Notes: a model not told the origin generated them from the sequence alone. A stretch of 33,155 bases of DNA from an uncultured Lachnospiraceae bacterium (GCA_902476265.1 CABSCP010000047.1:1-33155); one strand, 5' to 3'; numbered from the stretch's first letter, positions 14,761 to 23,642 are shown. Numbers and translations are program-made.

Positions 14761-16527
14761 ATGCTGCAGGGAATGTTCAAAAAAACCTATACCCTGATCG
14801 GGGAAGTCCATCAGGCACAACAGGCGAGAAAGACTGCCGAAGGGGAAAGACCCAATGTACCGGAGGGTTTATGGCGGAAATGTAATCACTGTGGGCGTCC
14901 CATTTATGTGGAGGACGTGAGGGAGCAGTGTTATATCTGCCCCAAGTGCGGAACTTATTTCCGCCTGCCCGCCAGAAAGCGTCTGGCCCTGATTCTGGAT
15001 GAAGGCACTTTTGAAGAGTGGGATGAAACCATGCCCTTTGTGAATCCCCTGGATTTTCCGGGATATGAAAAGAAGGTGGAGGCAGCACAGGAAAAGACGG
15101 GAATGGACGAAGCTGTGATCACCGGTAAAGGAGAAATCGACCGACAAACCGCTGTGGTCTGCGTGTGTGACTCCCGTTTTTTTATGAGCAGTATGGGCCA
15201 TAATGTGGGGGAGAAAATCGCAAGAGCGGTGGAACGTGCTACCGCTGAAAAACTGCCGGTGATCATTTTCTGCTGTTCCGGCGGTGCCAGGATGCAGGAA
15301 GGCCTGGTTTCCCTGATGCAGATGGCAAAAACTTCCGCAGCTTTAAAAAAGCATCATGAAGCGGGGCTTTTATATGTGAGCGTGCTCACGGACCCGACCA
15401 CAGGAGGAGTGACGGCCAGTTTTGCCATGCTGGGGGATATCATCCTTGCAGAGCCCGGCGCGTTGATCGGTTTTGCAGGACCCAGGGTCATTGAGCAGAC
15501 CATCGGCCAGAAGCTGCCGGAAGGCTTTCAGAGGGCGGAATTTCTGTTGGAACACGGTTTTGTGGACCGGATTGTGAAACGGCCCGAAATGAAGGCAGAG
15601 CTGTCCAAAATTCTCGCCTTCCATAGGGATAACCGGGGAGAAAACAGCCACAGCGGAGAGATGTCCGCGCCCTTCTCTCTTTCCGCCGACGGGAAAACAC
15701 AGCGGCAGGAGGCAGAAAAAGGCCGTCCGGAAGAAAAGACCGCCTGGGAGATCGTGACTTTGTCCCGCAGTCCGAAACGGCCCACCGCCATAGACTACAT
15801 AACGGCGTTGTTCCCTGATTTTTATGAACTTCACGGCGACCGCTGCTATCAGGACGATGCGGCCATTGCGGCGGGCATCGGGACCTTTCAGGGAAAGAAC
15901 GGCCCCTGCGTATTTACGGTGATCGGCCAGGAAAAGGGAGGTACGGAAAAAGAAAAGAAGCAGCGCAATTACGGAATGCCTTCTCCGGACGGGTACCGCA
16001 AGGCGCTGCGACTGATGAAGCAGGCGGAAAAATTCGGAAGGCCCATTCTTTGTTTTGTGGATACACCGGGCGCTTTCTGCGGGATGGAAGCGGAGGAAAG
16101 AGGGCAGGGAGAGGCCATCGCCAGAAACCTGTTTGAAATGGCGGATCTGAAAGTTCCCGTGCTCACGGTGCTCATCGGGGAAGGCGGCAGCGGCGGTGCG
16201 CTGGCCCTTGCGGTGGCCAACGAAGTGTGGATGATGGAAAATGCATGCTATTCCATCCTTTCTCCGGAAGGATTTGCCAGCATTCTCTGGAAAGACAGCC
16301 GGCTTGCCCAAAAGGCCGCTCAGGTGATGAAGATCACGGCGCGGGATTTAAAGGGGCTTGGGCTGGTGGAATATGTGATTCCGGAGGACGAACCGGCGGA
16401 ACGCAGAAATCTGGGGCCGATCATAGAGCATCTGCAGGAAAAGCTGGAAGGTTTTCTGGAGATGTACCGGGAAATGGACGGACAGAAACTGGCCCAACAG
16501 CGGTATGAGCGATTCCGGAAGATGTGA
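14761..16527 (+). CDS. accD: fused acetyl-CoA carboxylase carboxyltransferase, beta-alpha (AccD-AccA)
   Basis: It transfers the carboxyl group from biotin to acetyl-CoA, giving malonyl-CoA. In most bacteria the beta and alpha subunits are separate proteins; here one 588-residue chain contains both. Residues 1 to about 290 are AccD, with the zinc ribbon cysteines C41, C44, C60 and C63 and the crotonase-like core (CCSGGARMQEG, DPTTGGVTASFAMLGD). A hydrophilic linker of about 40 residues (about 292-335) leads to AccA, recognisable by AIDYITALFPDFYELHGDR and FVDTPGAFCGMEAEERGQGE. The reading frame is open throughout, so the fusion is real unless there is an assembly error. AGGAGAG precedes the ATG. 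A terminator follows 36 nt after the stop. Confidence 0.93.
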   Translation: MLQGMFKKTYTLIGEVHQAQQARKTAEGERPNVPEGLWRKCNHCGRPIYVEDVREQCYICPKCGTYFRLPARKRLALILDEGTFEEWDETMPFVNPLDFPGYEKKVEAAQEKTGMDEAVITGKGEIDRQTAVVCVCDSRFFMSSMGHNVGEKIARAVERATAEKLPVIIFCCSGGARMQEGLVSLMQMAKTSAALKKHHEAGLLYVSVLTDPTTGGVTASFAMLGDIILAEPGALIGFAGPRVIEQTIGQKLPEGFQRAEFLLEHGFVDRIVKRPEMKAELSKILAFHRDNRGENSHSGEMSAPFSLSADGKTQRQEAEKGRPEEKTAWEIVTLSRSPKRPTAIDYITALFPDFYELHGDRCYQDDAAIAAGIGTFQGKNGPCVFTVIGQEKGGTEKEKKQRNYGMPSPDGYRKALRLMKQAEKFGRPILCFVDTPGAFCGMEAEERGQGEAIARNLFEMADLKVPVLTVLIGEGGSGGALALAVANEVWMMENACYSILSPEGFASILWKDSRLAQKAAQVMKITARDLKGLGLVEYVIPEDEPAERRNLGPIIEHLQEKLEGFLEMYREMDGQKLAQQRYERFRKM

Positions 16528-16562
16528 TATGCGGCAGGAAAATGCTAAATATAGAAATAAGA

Positions 16563-16600
16563 AAACCAAAAAAGAGTGCACAGCCGCTCTTTTTTTGGTT
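16563..16600 (+). terminator. rho-independent terminator of the acc operon
   Basis: AACCAAAAAAGAG pairs with CTCTTTTTTTGGTT across a ten-base loop, leaving a U-rich 3' arm. It lies 36 nt after the accDA stop. The A-rich left arm would also allow some termination on the other strand. Confidence 0.75.
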
Positions 16601-16666
16601 CTTTGTGTATTTGCGTTTCAGGTTGACCCAATGCGGCAGTATTTTAGATTTTAGTAAAGAAAATTC

Positions 16667-16695
16667 TTGTAGAAATCGGTTTCATGTATTATACT
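16667..16695 (+). promoter_or_regulatory. promoter of the lacI-family gene with internal operator
   Basis: TTGTAG (16667-16672) and TATACT (16690-16695) are 17 bp apart. In the spacer, 16671-16684 read on the minus strand is TGAAACCGATTTCT. This differs at one defined position from the LacI/cre-type pattern TGAAANCGNTTNCA. The placement between the two boxes suggests autorepression by the LacI-family protein. Confidence 0.55.
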
Positions 16696-16747
16696 GGTAT
16701 CAATAAAACCGTTTTGTGGTGTAAGGAATAGGGGGGCGGCAGTACAC

Positions 16748-17791
16748 ATGGGAAAAGAAAGAGTGAGCATTTACAGCATTGCCAAGGAAGCCGGAGTTTC
16801 ACCGGCAACCGTATCCAGAGTTCTTACGGGAAATGCGAATGTGAGTGCGGAAAAGAAGCGCAGAGTCGAGGAACTGATCCGAAAATATGACTTCAAACCA
16901 AACGCTCTGGCACGGGGGCTGAGCAATACGGAATCCAAAATCATCGGATGCCTGATTCCGGATATCCGAAATCCGTTCTATGCCACTCTGGCGGTGGAAT
17001 GTGAACGGGCGGCCAATGAACGGGGATACAGTCTGATGCTGAGCAATTACTTAAGCGATATGAAGATCCAGGAGCAGCAGCTTCAGAAGATGTCGGAACT
17101 GCGCACGGATGCGGTGATTGTGATCGGGGGAAAGGTGGACAGACTTGTTTCAGATGAGGATTATGTGGAAAAGATGAATCAGGTGTCGGATCAGATGCCG
17201 GTGGTGATCACAGGAAAGCTGGACGGCTGTGAATGCTATCAGGTGAGCATCGATCAGGTCCAGGCCATCGATGTGATCATGGAATTTCTGGTGGGCAGCG
17301 GACATACGAAAATCGCGCTGATCGGAGGACATAAAGATGTATATTCCACCTATATCAAGCGAATACGCTACAAAAGCTGTCTGCGCAAATACGGGATTCC
17401 CTTTTTCCCGGAATATGTGGTGGAGACAGGGGAATACAGTGTTGAAAGCGGATTCAAGGCGATGAACGATTTCTTTAAAAGCGGGGTGGAACTGCCTACC
17501 GCAGTCATTGCCATCAATGACTTTTCCGCTCTTGGCATTATGCAGTCCATTCATGTTCATGGCTACCGGATTCCGGAGGATATATCGGTGGCCAGCTTTG
17601 ACGATACCTTTCTGGCGGAATCGTCAACGCCCCGTCTGACCAGCGTGGGGTATCGGTATGACAGGTTCGGCGATACGCTGATCGATACGGCGATTGCGGC
17701 CATTGAAGGAAAGGAACCGCCCAGAATGCAGCTGGTTCCGACCCAACTTTCTGTCAGGGAGTCCAGCCGGGTAATTTTGGGAGAAGAATGA
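16748..17791 (+). CDS. LacI-family transcriptional regulator
   Basis: This is a sugar-responsive DNA-binding protein of normal family length (347 residues). Residues about 5-55 are the LacI headpiece: the helix-turn-helix IYSIAKEAGVSPATVSRVL and the hinge region KPNALARGLSN. The rest is a periplasmic-binding-protein-like sensor domain, with IIGCLIPDIRNPFYA at its start and ISVASFDDTFLAE near the end. GGGGGGCGG lies upstream of the ATG, with a spacing of about ten bases. It is transcribed alone, between two terminators, and stands upstream of a sugar importer whose promoter is flanked by LacI-type operators. It is therefore the likely local repressor. It could instead be a CcpA-like global factor, but the context argues for a local role. 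Confidence 0.9.
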   Translation: MGKERVSIYSIAKEAGVSPATVSRVLTGNANVSAEKKRRVEELIRKYDFKPNALARGLSNTESKIIGCLIPDIRNPFYATLAVECERAANERGYSLMLSNYLSDMKIQEQQLQKMSELRTDAVIVIGGKVDRLVSDEDYVEKMNQVSDQMPVVITGKLDGCECYQVSIDQVQAIDVIMEFLVGSGHTKIALIGGHKDVYSTYIKRIRYKSCLRKYGIPFFPEYVVETGEYSVESGFKAMNDFFKSGVELPTAVIAINDFSALGIMQSIHVHGYRIPEDISVASFDDTFLAESSTPRLTSVGYRYDRFGDTLIDTAIAAIEGKEPPRMQLVPTQLSVRESSRVILGEE

Positions 17792-17820
17792 TACCGGATT
17801 CATAAGTGAAGCGTCATATG

Positions 17821-17856
17821 AGGATGAAATCTTTTGGGTTTCATCCTTTTTCTTTT
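17821..17856 (+). terminator. rho-independent terminator after the lacI-family gene
   Basis: AGGATGAAA pairs perfectly with TTTCATCCT across a nine-base loop and is followed by TTTTCTTTT. It starts 30 nt after the stop codon. Confidence 0.85.
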
Positions 17857-17913
17857 GAAGAGAAAGCATAATGCACAAAAACAGATCGTGTAAAATGTTG
17901 AAAATGTCGAATT

Positions 17914-17927
17914 TGCAACCCGTTTCA
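17914..17927 (-). promoter_or_regulatory. LacI-type operator upstream of the importer promoter
   Basis: On the minus strand the site reads TGAAACGGGTTGCA. Its centre is 59 bp upstream of a near-identical site beyond the promoter. It lies just upstream of the -35 box (17937). Confidence 0.5.
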
Positions 17928-17936
17928 AAATAATAG

Positions 17937-17965
17937 TTGCTATTTTACGAAAGGAATGCTACACT
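17937..17965 (+). promoter_or_regulatory. promoter of the sugar ABC importer operon
   Basis: TTGCTA (17937-17942) and TACACT (17960-17965) are 17 bp apart. Transcription would start near 17972, within the downstream operator. Confidence 0.6.
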
Positions 17966-17972
17966 TTAACCA

Positions 17973-17986
17973 TGAAAGCGGTTGCA
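17973..17986 (+). promoter_or_regulatory. LacI/cre-type operator at the importer transcription start
   Basis: TGAAAGCGGTTGCA fits the cre consensus TGWAANCGNTWNCA at every defined position and also fits a local LacI operator. It would overlap the transcription start. With the upstream partner it could allow a short repression loop. CcpA binding is the main alternative reading. Confidence 0.6.
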
Positions 17987-18028
17987 AGATTTACGCTGAA
18001 TCAATATAAGGGAGAGTGAGGTTAAAAT

Positions 18029-18964
18029 ATGAAAAAGACCAAACATAGTAATCTAACCTTTTTCCAAAAGGTTAACAAGTACCGGGTACTGCTCCTGATG
18101 TGCCTGCCTGCGGTAGTATTTTTCTTCGCATTCAACTACATGCCCCTGCCGGGCATCTGGGTGGCTTTTGTAAAGTACAACTACCGGGACGGTATTTTCG
18201 GAAGTAAGTTCATCGGTCTTGATAACTTTAAATTCCTGGCCACTTCCGGGAAACTGTTCAGCCTGACAAGAAATACCATTTTATACAATCTGGCATTCAT
18301 CATTTTAGGAAATGTGCTGGCGGTTTTTGTGGCAATCCTCCTGAATGAAATGAGAAGCAAATGGTTTAAAAAGGTATCCCAGACCATCATGTTTCTGCCT
18401 TACTTCATTTCGCAGGTATTGGTGGGAATCCTGGTGTTCAACCTGTTGAACTATGATACGGGATTTGTGAACAGCATTCTCAACAGCTTGGGGATGGCAA
18501 AATGGCAGCCTTACTCAGATCCGAATGTCTGGCCGGTGATTATGGTAATTGTTTATCTGTGGCAGCAGACCGGATATAATTCAGTCGTTTACTTCGCAGC
18601 CATCATGGGAATCGATGCGGAAACGATTGAGGCGGCCAGAGTGGACGGCGCCAACGGTTTCCAGAAGATACGCTACATCATTCTGCCCTCCCTGAAACCG
18701 ACAATCGTTATTCTGCTGCTGTTTGCACTGGGCGGTATCGTAAAAGGCAACTTCGGTTTGTTCTACAACGTTGTGGGAACCAATCCGATGCTGTACAGCA
18801 CGACGGATATTATTGAAACCTATGTATACCGCGCAACCATGGCGGACTTCAACTTCTCCACTGCATCGGCAGTTGGCTTATATCAATCAGTAATTGGTTT
18901 CATAATCGTAATGACGGTCAACTTTATTGTAAAGAAGATAGAACCGGATTATTCCCTGTTCTAA
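18029..18964 (+). CDS. sugar ABC transporter permease, LplB type
   Basis: This is one of two membrane subunits of a CUT1-type carbohydrate importer. The 311-residue protein has six hydrophobic segments starting near residue 20. It carries the permease EAA loop AAIMGIDAETIEAARVDGANGFQKIRYIILP, where the shared ATPase docks. PLPGIWVAFVKYNYRDGIFGS near the N-terminus is typical of the LplB/YtcQ-neighbour family, whose substrates are oligosaccharides or complex glycans. GGGAGAGTGAGG precedes the ATG. No ATPase gene is present here, so an MsmK-type ATPase encoded elsewhere is presumably shared, as is common for these importers in Firmicutes. Confidence 0.9.
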   Translation: MKKTKHSNLTFFQKVNKYRVLLLMCLPAVVFFFAFNYMPLPGIWVAFVKYNYRDGIFGSKFIGLDNFKFLATSGKLFSLTRNTILYNLAFIILGNVLAVFVAILLNEMRSKWFKKVSQTIMFLPYFISQVLVGILVFNLLNYDTGFVNSILNSLGMAKWQPYSDPNVWPVIMVIVYLWQQTGYNSVVYFAAIMGIDAETIEAARVDGANGFQKIRYIILPSLKPTIVILLLFALGGIVKGNFGLFYNVVGTNPMLYSTTDIIETYVYRATMADFNFSTASAVGLYQSVIGFIIVMTVNFIVKKIEPDYSLF

Positions 18965-18983
18965 TTGATTGCGGAGGTTAGCT

Positions 18984-19907
18984 ATGGCAAAACAAGATAC
19001 AGATTTAATGGAATCAGGTGCTAAGGTAAGGCTTGGCACATCGGATAAAGTAATCAGAGGCTTTGGATATGCCTTTGTCACCTTATATGCAATCTGCTGT
19101 ATCGTGCCCTTTATCATCATTATCAGCACTTCATTTACGAGTGAAGCGGTGATCAGGGCCCAGGGGGTGCAGATCCTGCCCAAAGAGTTCACGGTGACGG
19201 CATATGAGATGGTAACAAGGAGCGGCGGTATCTGGAAATCTTATATCCTGACGATTGCGCTCACCGTAATCGGAACGCTGGCCGGACTATCCATCATTGC
19301 AATGACCGGTTACGCGCTGCAGAGAAAGGACTTCCCTTTCCGCAATGCGATTTCCTTCTACATCTATTTTACAAGCCTGTTTTCAGCAGGACTGGCTCCT
19401 TATTACCTGATGATGGTACAGACTTATAAGCTCAAAGACAATTATCTGGCGGTACTGCTGCCGCTGATGATGTCCCCCTGGCTGATCATTCTGATGAAAA
19501 ACTTTGTGAAGGCAATTCCCCATGAAATCACGGAATCGGGGAAGATCGACGGGGCGGGAGACATGAGGATCTTTATTTCCCTGATCCTTCCGATGTTAAA
19601 ACCGGCACTTGCCACCATTGGCCTGTTCCTGGCGCTGGGTTACTGGAATGAATGGTATCAGTCCTCACTTTTCCTCAGCTCCAAAGTGGCGGTAAAGCCC
19701 TTGCAGTATACATTATATGAAGTGGTGAATAAAATTGACGCGTTGAAAAACTCTGTGGCCGGTCAGTTCGTGGATCTTTCGGACCTGCCCCAGGAAAGTG
19801 TTAAGATGGCAAACGCAGTGCTGGCCACAGGGCCGATTGTACTGCTGTATCCTTTCGTACAGAAATATTTTATCAGCGGTATTACCGTAGGTGCGGTAAA
19901 GGGCTGA
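18984..19907 (+). CDS. sugar ABC transporter permease, LplC/YtcP type
   Basis: This is the second membrane subunit of the importer. The 307-residue protein has six hydrophobic segments. Its EAA loop reads AIPHEITESGKIDGAGDMRIFISLILPML, and it ends with the usual FVQKYFISGITVGAVKG. ATG 18984 is preferred because GGAGG lies seven to eleven bases upstream; a TTG at 18969 is in frame but has no good binding site. It follows the first permease by 19 nt. The two permeases and the binding protein downstream form one transport unit. Confidence 0.9.
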   Translation: MAKQDTDLMESGAKVRLGTSDKVIRGFGYAFVTLYAICCIVPFIIIISTSFTSEAVIRAQGVQILPKEFTVTAYEMVTRSGGIWKSYILTIALTVIGTLAGLSIIAMTGYALQRKDFPFRNAISFYIYFTSLFSAGLAPYYLMMVQTYKLKDNYLAVLLPLMMSPWLIILMKNFVKAIPHEITESGKIDGAGDMRIFISLILPMLKPALATIGLFLALGYWNEWYQSSLFLSSKVAVKPLQYTLYEVVNKIDALKNSVAGQFVDLSDLPQESVKMANAVLATGPIVLLYPFVQKYFISGITVGAVKG

Positions 19908-19976
19908 TCAGTCTGGTTATTGCCCCGCAAAAAGGGCGGCGGTTAATAATATAATTTCACAAAATGGAGGTAAAGT

Positions 19977-21629
19977 ATGAAAAAGAAATTACTTGCAGTT
20001 TTACTGGCGACATCAATGGTAGCCGGCCTGACCGCATGCGGCGGAAATTCTGCACCGGCAGACAACGCTGCTCCTGCTGCGGATACCGCAAAAGCGGATG
20101 ACGCTGCAAAAGACGACGCAGCGGCGGATCCTTCCGATCCCTGGGCGAATGTGGACACTTCCGAGCATGTAAAAATTACTTACATGACAACGGGTGACGG
20201 CCCCACAACCAGACAGGAAGAGTTCGACAAAATGATGGTAGAGCTGAACAAAATCCTGACGGAAAAAGTGAATGCAGAGCTGGAACTCTATTCCATTTCC
20301 TGGACAGATTACCTTTCCAACTATAATCTGACACTGGCGCAGATGGACGGTTCCGTAGACCTGGTGGGCACCGCATCCGACTGGCTGGATGCATGGCCCA
20401 ATGCGAAGAACGGCGCGTTTTTGGAACTCTCCGAGGACATGCTGAAAACTTACGCACCTCAGACCTGGGCGAGCGTACCGGCTGAAAACTGGGACCTCTG
20501 CAAATATGACGGCGAAATCTATCTGATTCCGGAAGATAACTATGCGCAGTGGACGAATCACGGTTTCATCTATCGTCTTGACTGGGCGAAGGCAGCGGGC
20601 CTTACAAACGGCGTGCGCAGCTGGGAAGACATGACAACCTACTGGAAATATGTAAAAGAAACTTATCCCGATATCATTCCCTGGGATTCCAACGGCGACA
20701 GCTACGTGCAGATGTCCGGCGGCTGGATCGCTTCCCATTCCGATTTCGTGCCGATCGACGGCATCAATGCAGGCGGTATGTGGGGCGGTTCAAGAGATGA
20801 TCTTTATACCATCTATTCCCCTTACGTGACAGACACGGATTCTCTGGTTGAGTTCGCAAAAATGATGAAAGAATGGGATCAGATCGGTGTTTGGCAGACA
20901 GACGTTTTAAACAATAAATCTTCAACCAACCGTGATGACTACAGAATCGGCCGTGTCGCTGCAGAACAGCATCATACCCAGACATGGACAGATCTTGTGA
21001 GCCATACCGAAGCGAATAAGATTTATGACGAAGATCCCAATGCGGAATCCGGATTCTTCTACTTCGGTGAAGAAACAGGAAATGTTACAGCCCTTTCCAT
21101 CACACACGGTGCAATGGCAATTTCTGCAGGCAGCAAAAACCCGGAAAGAGCGCTGATGGTTTATGACCTGCTCAGAAACGATCCTGATATTTACAAACTT
21201 TTCAACTATGGTATTCAGGGAGTATCCTGGGATGTAAATGAAGAAGGCTTCAAGGTAAATCCGGAAGGCTATGACGATGATACCGATAACATCAACGCGG
21301 TTGTGAACTTCTGGTGGGGACGTAATGACGATATTGAATTGAGAGCGGCTGACAGAGACTGGGATAAGATCGATGCGCTGTATGAGGAATACGATAAGAT
21401 CAAGATCGAATATCCTTACGGACAGTTTGTTGCGAATGTGGATAACATCAGATCCCAGATTTCCAATATCAATGAAATCCATACCAACTACATGAAGCAG
21501 ATCGCTTATGGTAAATACAACGGCACCGCGGAAGAAATCGTAGCGGAGTACCAGGCAGCATTAAAGGCAGCCGGCATTGATGAAGTGACTGCAGAACTGC
21601 AGAGACAGTTTGACGAACTTTACAAATAA
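19977..21629 (+). CDS. extracellular sugar-binding lipoprotein of the ABC importer
   Basis: This lipid-anchored receptor captures the sugar for the two permeases. The signal peptide MKKKLLAVLLATSMVAGLTA ends at a lipobox with Cys21. An Ala/Asp-rich flexible tether follows (about residues 25-55), then a large family 1-type binding fold to residue 550. At this length it belongs with the LplA-type receptors for larger glycans rather than monosaccharide binders. Aromatic residues are plentiful (WTDYLSNYNLTL, YAQWTNHGFIYRLDW), as expected for carbohydrate stacking. GGAGG lies upstream of the ATG. A terminator after the gene separates it from the beta-galactosidase gene, so receptor and enzyme may be made at different levels. 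Confidence 0.9.
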   Translation: MKKKLLAVLLATSMVAGLTACGGNSAPADNAAPAADTAKADDAAKDDAAADPSDPWANVDTSEHVKITYMTTGDGPTTRQEEFDKMMVELNKILTEKVNAELELYSISWTDYLSNYNLTLAQMDGSVDLVGTASDWLDAWPNAKNGAFLELSEDMLKTYAPQTWASVPAENWDLCKYDGEIYLIPEDNYAQWTNHGFIYRLDWAKAAGLTNGVRSWEDMTTYWKYVKETYPDIIPWDSNGDSYVQMSGGWIASHSDFVPIDGINAGGMWGGSRDDLYTIYSPYVTDTDSLVEFAKMMKEWDQIGVWQTDVLNNKSSTNRDDYRIGRVAAEQHHTQTWTDLVSHTEANKIYDEDPNAESGFFYFGEETGNVTALSITHGAMAISAGSKNPERALMVYDLLRNDPDIYKLFNYGIQGVSWDVNEEGFKVNPEGYDDDTDNINAVVNFWWGRNDDIELRAADRDWDKIDALYEEYDKIKIEYPYGQFVANVDNIRSQISNINEIHTNYMKQIAYGKYNGTAEEIVAEYQAALKAAGIDEVTAELQRQFDELYK

Positions 21630-21674
21630 AGCAGATTTATAAATGGAAAAGCAGAGCGCTGCTTTCCCATACAG

Positions 21675-21713
21675 AAAAAAGGGGTATGGGCAGAAACGTC
21701 CAACCCCTTTTTT
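21675..21713 (+). terminator. rho-independent terminator after the binding-protein gene
   Basis: AAAAAAGGGGT pairs perfectly with ACCCCTTTTTT across a 17-base loop. It lies between the importer receptor and the beta-galactosidase gene. No good promoter was seen between it and that gene, so it may act as a partial attenuator inside one operon. Confidence 0.75.
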
Positions 21714-21776
21714 AAAAAAGACGGAATATACGGTAACAGCTGGCGGTTATGCCAGGGAAAGGTGAGCTATAATCAA

Positions 21777-23525
21777 ATGAACGGCAGATTTGAAATCAGG
21801 GATGATTTTTATCTGAATGGAGAAAAAATCAAAATCATTTCCGGCGGTATGCATTATTTCAGGGTGGTTCCCGAGTACTGGCAGGATCGTCTGGAAAAGT
21901 TAAAGGGACTGGGCTGTAATACGGTGGAAACTTATATCCCCTGGAACCTTCACGAAAAGGAAAAGGGTGTGTTTGATTTTACGGGGATGCTGGACATCGT
22001 CCGTTTTGTAAAAACGGCCCAGGAATTGGGATTGTGGGTGATCCTGCGGCCCTCCCCGTATATTTGCGGGGAATGGGAGTTCGGCGGGCTGCCCTGGTGG
22101 CTTTTAAAAGAGGACGGCATGCGGCTTCGCTGCATGTATGAACCTTATTTAAAGCATGTGCGGGAATATTATGAAAAGCTGTTTGAGGTGATCGCACCGC
22201 TGCAGATCACCCAGGGCGGCCCCGTCATTTTCATGCAGGTGGAAAATGAATACGGGTATTACGGGAATGACAGCGCCTATCTGGAATACATGAAGCAGTT
22301 GATGATCGACTGTGGATGCAGTGTGCCTCTGGTGACCTCTGACGGTCCCTGGGGAGATGCTTTTGACTGCGGAAAAATTGACGGCGTGCTGCAGACCGGG
22401 AACTTTGGCTCCAAAGGGAAAGCACAGTTTGCGGTGATGAAACAAAAAATCGGCGATAAGCCCCTAATGTGCATGGAGTTCTGGGTGGGCTGGTTTGACA
22501 ACTGGGGCGTTTCCTGCCACCAGACCGGCGATCTTACGGAGCATGTAAAGGATCTGGATGAAATTCTGGCCGAAGGCCATGTGAACATTTACATGTTCAT
22601 CGGCGGCACAAATTTCGGTTTCACTAACGGAGCCAACTATTATGACGAACTGACGCCGGATGTGACTTCTTATGATTATGACGCGCTCCTGACGGAGGAC
22701 GGACAGATCACGCCCAAATATGAGGCGTTTCGGGAAGTGATTGCAAAATATGCGCCCATTCCCCAAACAGCGCTTTCCACACAGATTATCCGCAAAAATT
22801 ACGGACCGCTGAAGGCAGAACGAAGAACGGGACTTTTTGAAAATCTGGACCGTCTGGCAGAGCCGGTGGAAAGCCTGACCCCTCAGTCCATGGAAAAACT
22901 GGGCCAGGGGTACGGATACATTTTATATGAAAGTATGTTAAAGGGCGCTGGACAGATTGAAAAAATCCGCCTTTACGGCGCCAATGACCGGGCGAATCTG
23001 TTTGTGGATGAAAAACCGGTGCTGACCCTGTATGACAGGCAGCTGTTGGAAGAGCATATCTTTGAAACGCCTCTGCCTGCAGGACAGAAGCTGGATATTC
23101 TGGTGGAAAATATGGGGCGCGTGAACTTTGGCCCTGCCCTGGAACATCAGAGAAAAGGCATCGACCAGTGCGTGACGGTAAACGGCCATCAGAATTATTA
23201 CTGGAAAACCTGGTGCCTGCCCATGGAGGATCTCTCCGGGCTGGATTTTTCCAGGCCGTATACAGAAGGAACGCCGGGATTTTATGAGTTCACCTTCGAG
23301 GTAGAAGAAACCGGAGATACCTTCCTGGATTTTGCAGGATGGGGGAAGGGCTGCGTGCTGGTAAACGGATTCAACATCGGACGTTTCTGGGAGATCGGCC
23401 CCCAGAAACGGCTGTATATCCCGGGACCGATCCTGAAAAAAGGAAAAAATACCATTCTGATTTTTGAAACCGAAGGAAAAGCGCCGGGGACCATCACACT
23501 GTGCGACGAACCTGACCTGGGGTAA
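21777..23525 (+). CDS. GH35 beta-galactosidase
   Basis: It hydrolyses terminal beta-galactosyl residues from imported oligosaccharides; no signal peptide is seen, so it acts in the cytosol. The catalytic TIM barrel takes up the first 300 or so residues. It contains the family signature ISGGMHYFRVVPEYWQDRL near the start, the acid/base region QVENEYGYYG (E158) and the nucleophile region MCMEFWVGWFDNWG (E234). Beta-sandwich domains follow, with the ending WGKGCVLVNGFNIGRFW typical of the family. The frame is open from GTG 21762, but ATG 21777 has GAAAGGTGAG at a proper distance; either start leaves the domain intact. Its position after a sugar importer suggests that the transported glycan ends in beta-galactose. 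Confidence 0.92.
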   Translation: MNGRFEIRDDFYLNGEKIKIISGGMHYFRVVPEYWQDRLEKLKGLGCNTVETYIPWNLHEKEKGVFDFTGMLDIVRFVKTAQELGLWVILRPSPYICGEWEFGGLPWWLLKEDGMRLRCMYEPYLKHVREYYEKLFEVIAPLQITQGGPVIFMQVENEYGYYGNDSAYLEYMKQLMIDCGCSVPLVTSDGPWGDAFDCGKIDGVLQTGNFGSKGKAQFAVMKQKIGDKPLMCMEFWVGWFDNWGVSCHQTGDLTEHVKDLDEILAEGHVNIYMFIGGTNFGFTNGANYYDELTPDVTSYDYDALLTEDGQITPKYEAFREVIAKYAPIPQTALSTQIIRKNYGPLKAERRTGLFENLDRLAEPVESLTPQSMEKLGQGYGYILYESMLKGAGQIEKIRLYGANDRANLFVDEKPVLTLYDRQLLEEHIFETPLPAGQKLDILVENMGRVNFGPALEHQRKGIDQCVTVNGHQNYYWKTWCLPMEDLSGLDFSRPYTEGTPGFYEFTFEVEETGDTFLDFAGWGKGCVLVNGFNIGRFWEIGPQKRLYIPGPILKKGKNTILIFETEGKAPGTITLCDEPDLG

Positions 23526-23546
23526 AACAGGCAGAAAATCTGTAAA

Positions 23547-23585
23547 GAAAAGGAGTCTTTGTCGGGAGCGGCAGGGACTCTTTTC
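23547..23585 (+). terminator. probable terminator after the beta-galactosidase gene
   Basis: GAAAAGGAGTC pairs with GACTCTTTTC with one bulged G across an 18-base loop; the 3' arm includes TTTT. The stem is weaker than the other terminators here. Confidence 0.45.
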
Positions 23586-23613
23586 CTGTCTGCGGAAATG
23601 GCAGAGAAAAATC

Positions 23614-23642
23614 TTGACAAGGGTGAGACTCGGCTTTATACT
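23614..23642 (+). promoter_or_regulatory. consensus promoter of the marR-ABC exporter operon
   Basis: A perfect TTGACA (23614-23619) and TATACT (23637-23642) are 17 bp apart. A 14-bp AT-rich imperfect dyad, ATTAACTAATTAAT (23656-23669), lies just downstream. It is the likely operator for the MarR protein encoded next. Confidence 0.7.

Noticed and set aside
15370..16311. A minus-strand open frame of about 310 codons opposite accDA
   Set aside because: It lies wholly within the well-supported carboxyltransferase gene and has no family features.
19922..19937. A small GCCC/GGGC hairpin between the second permease and the binding-protein gene
   Set aside because: Only four base pairs are firm and no U-tract follows; it may affect mRNA stability but cannot be called a terminator.
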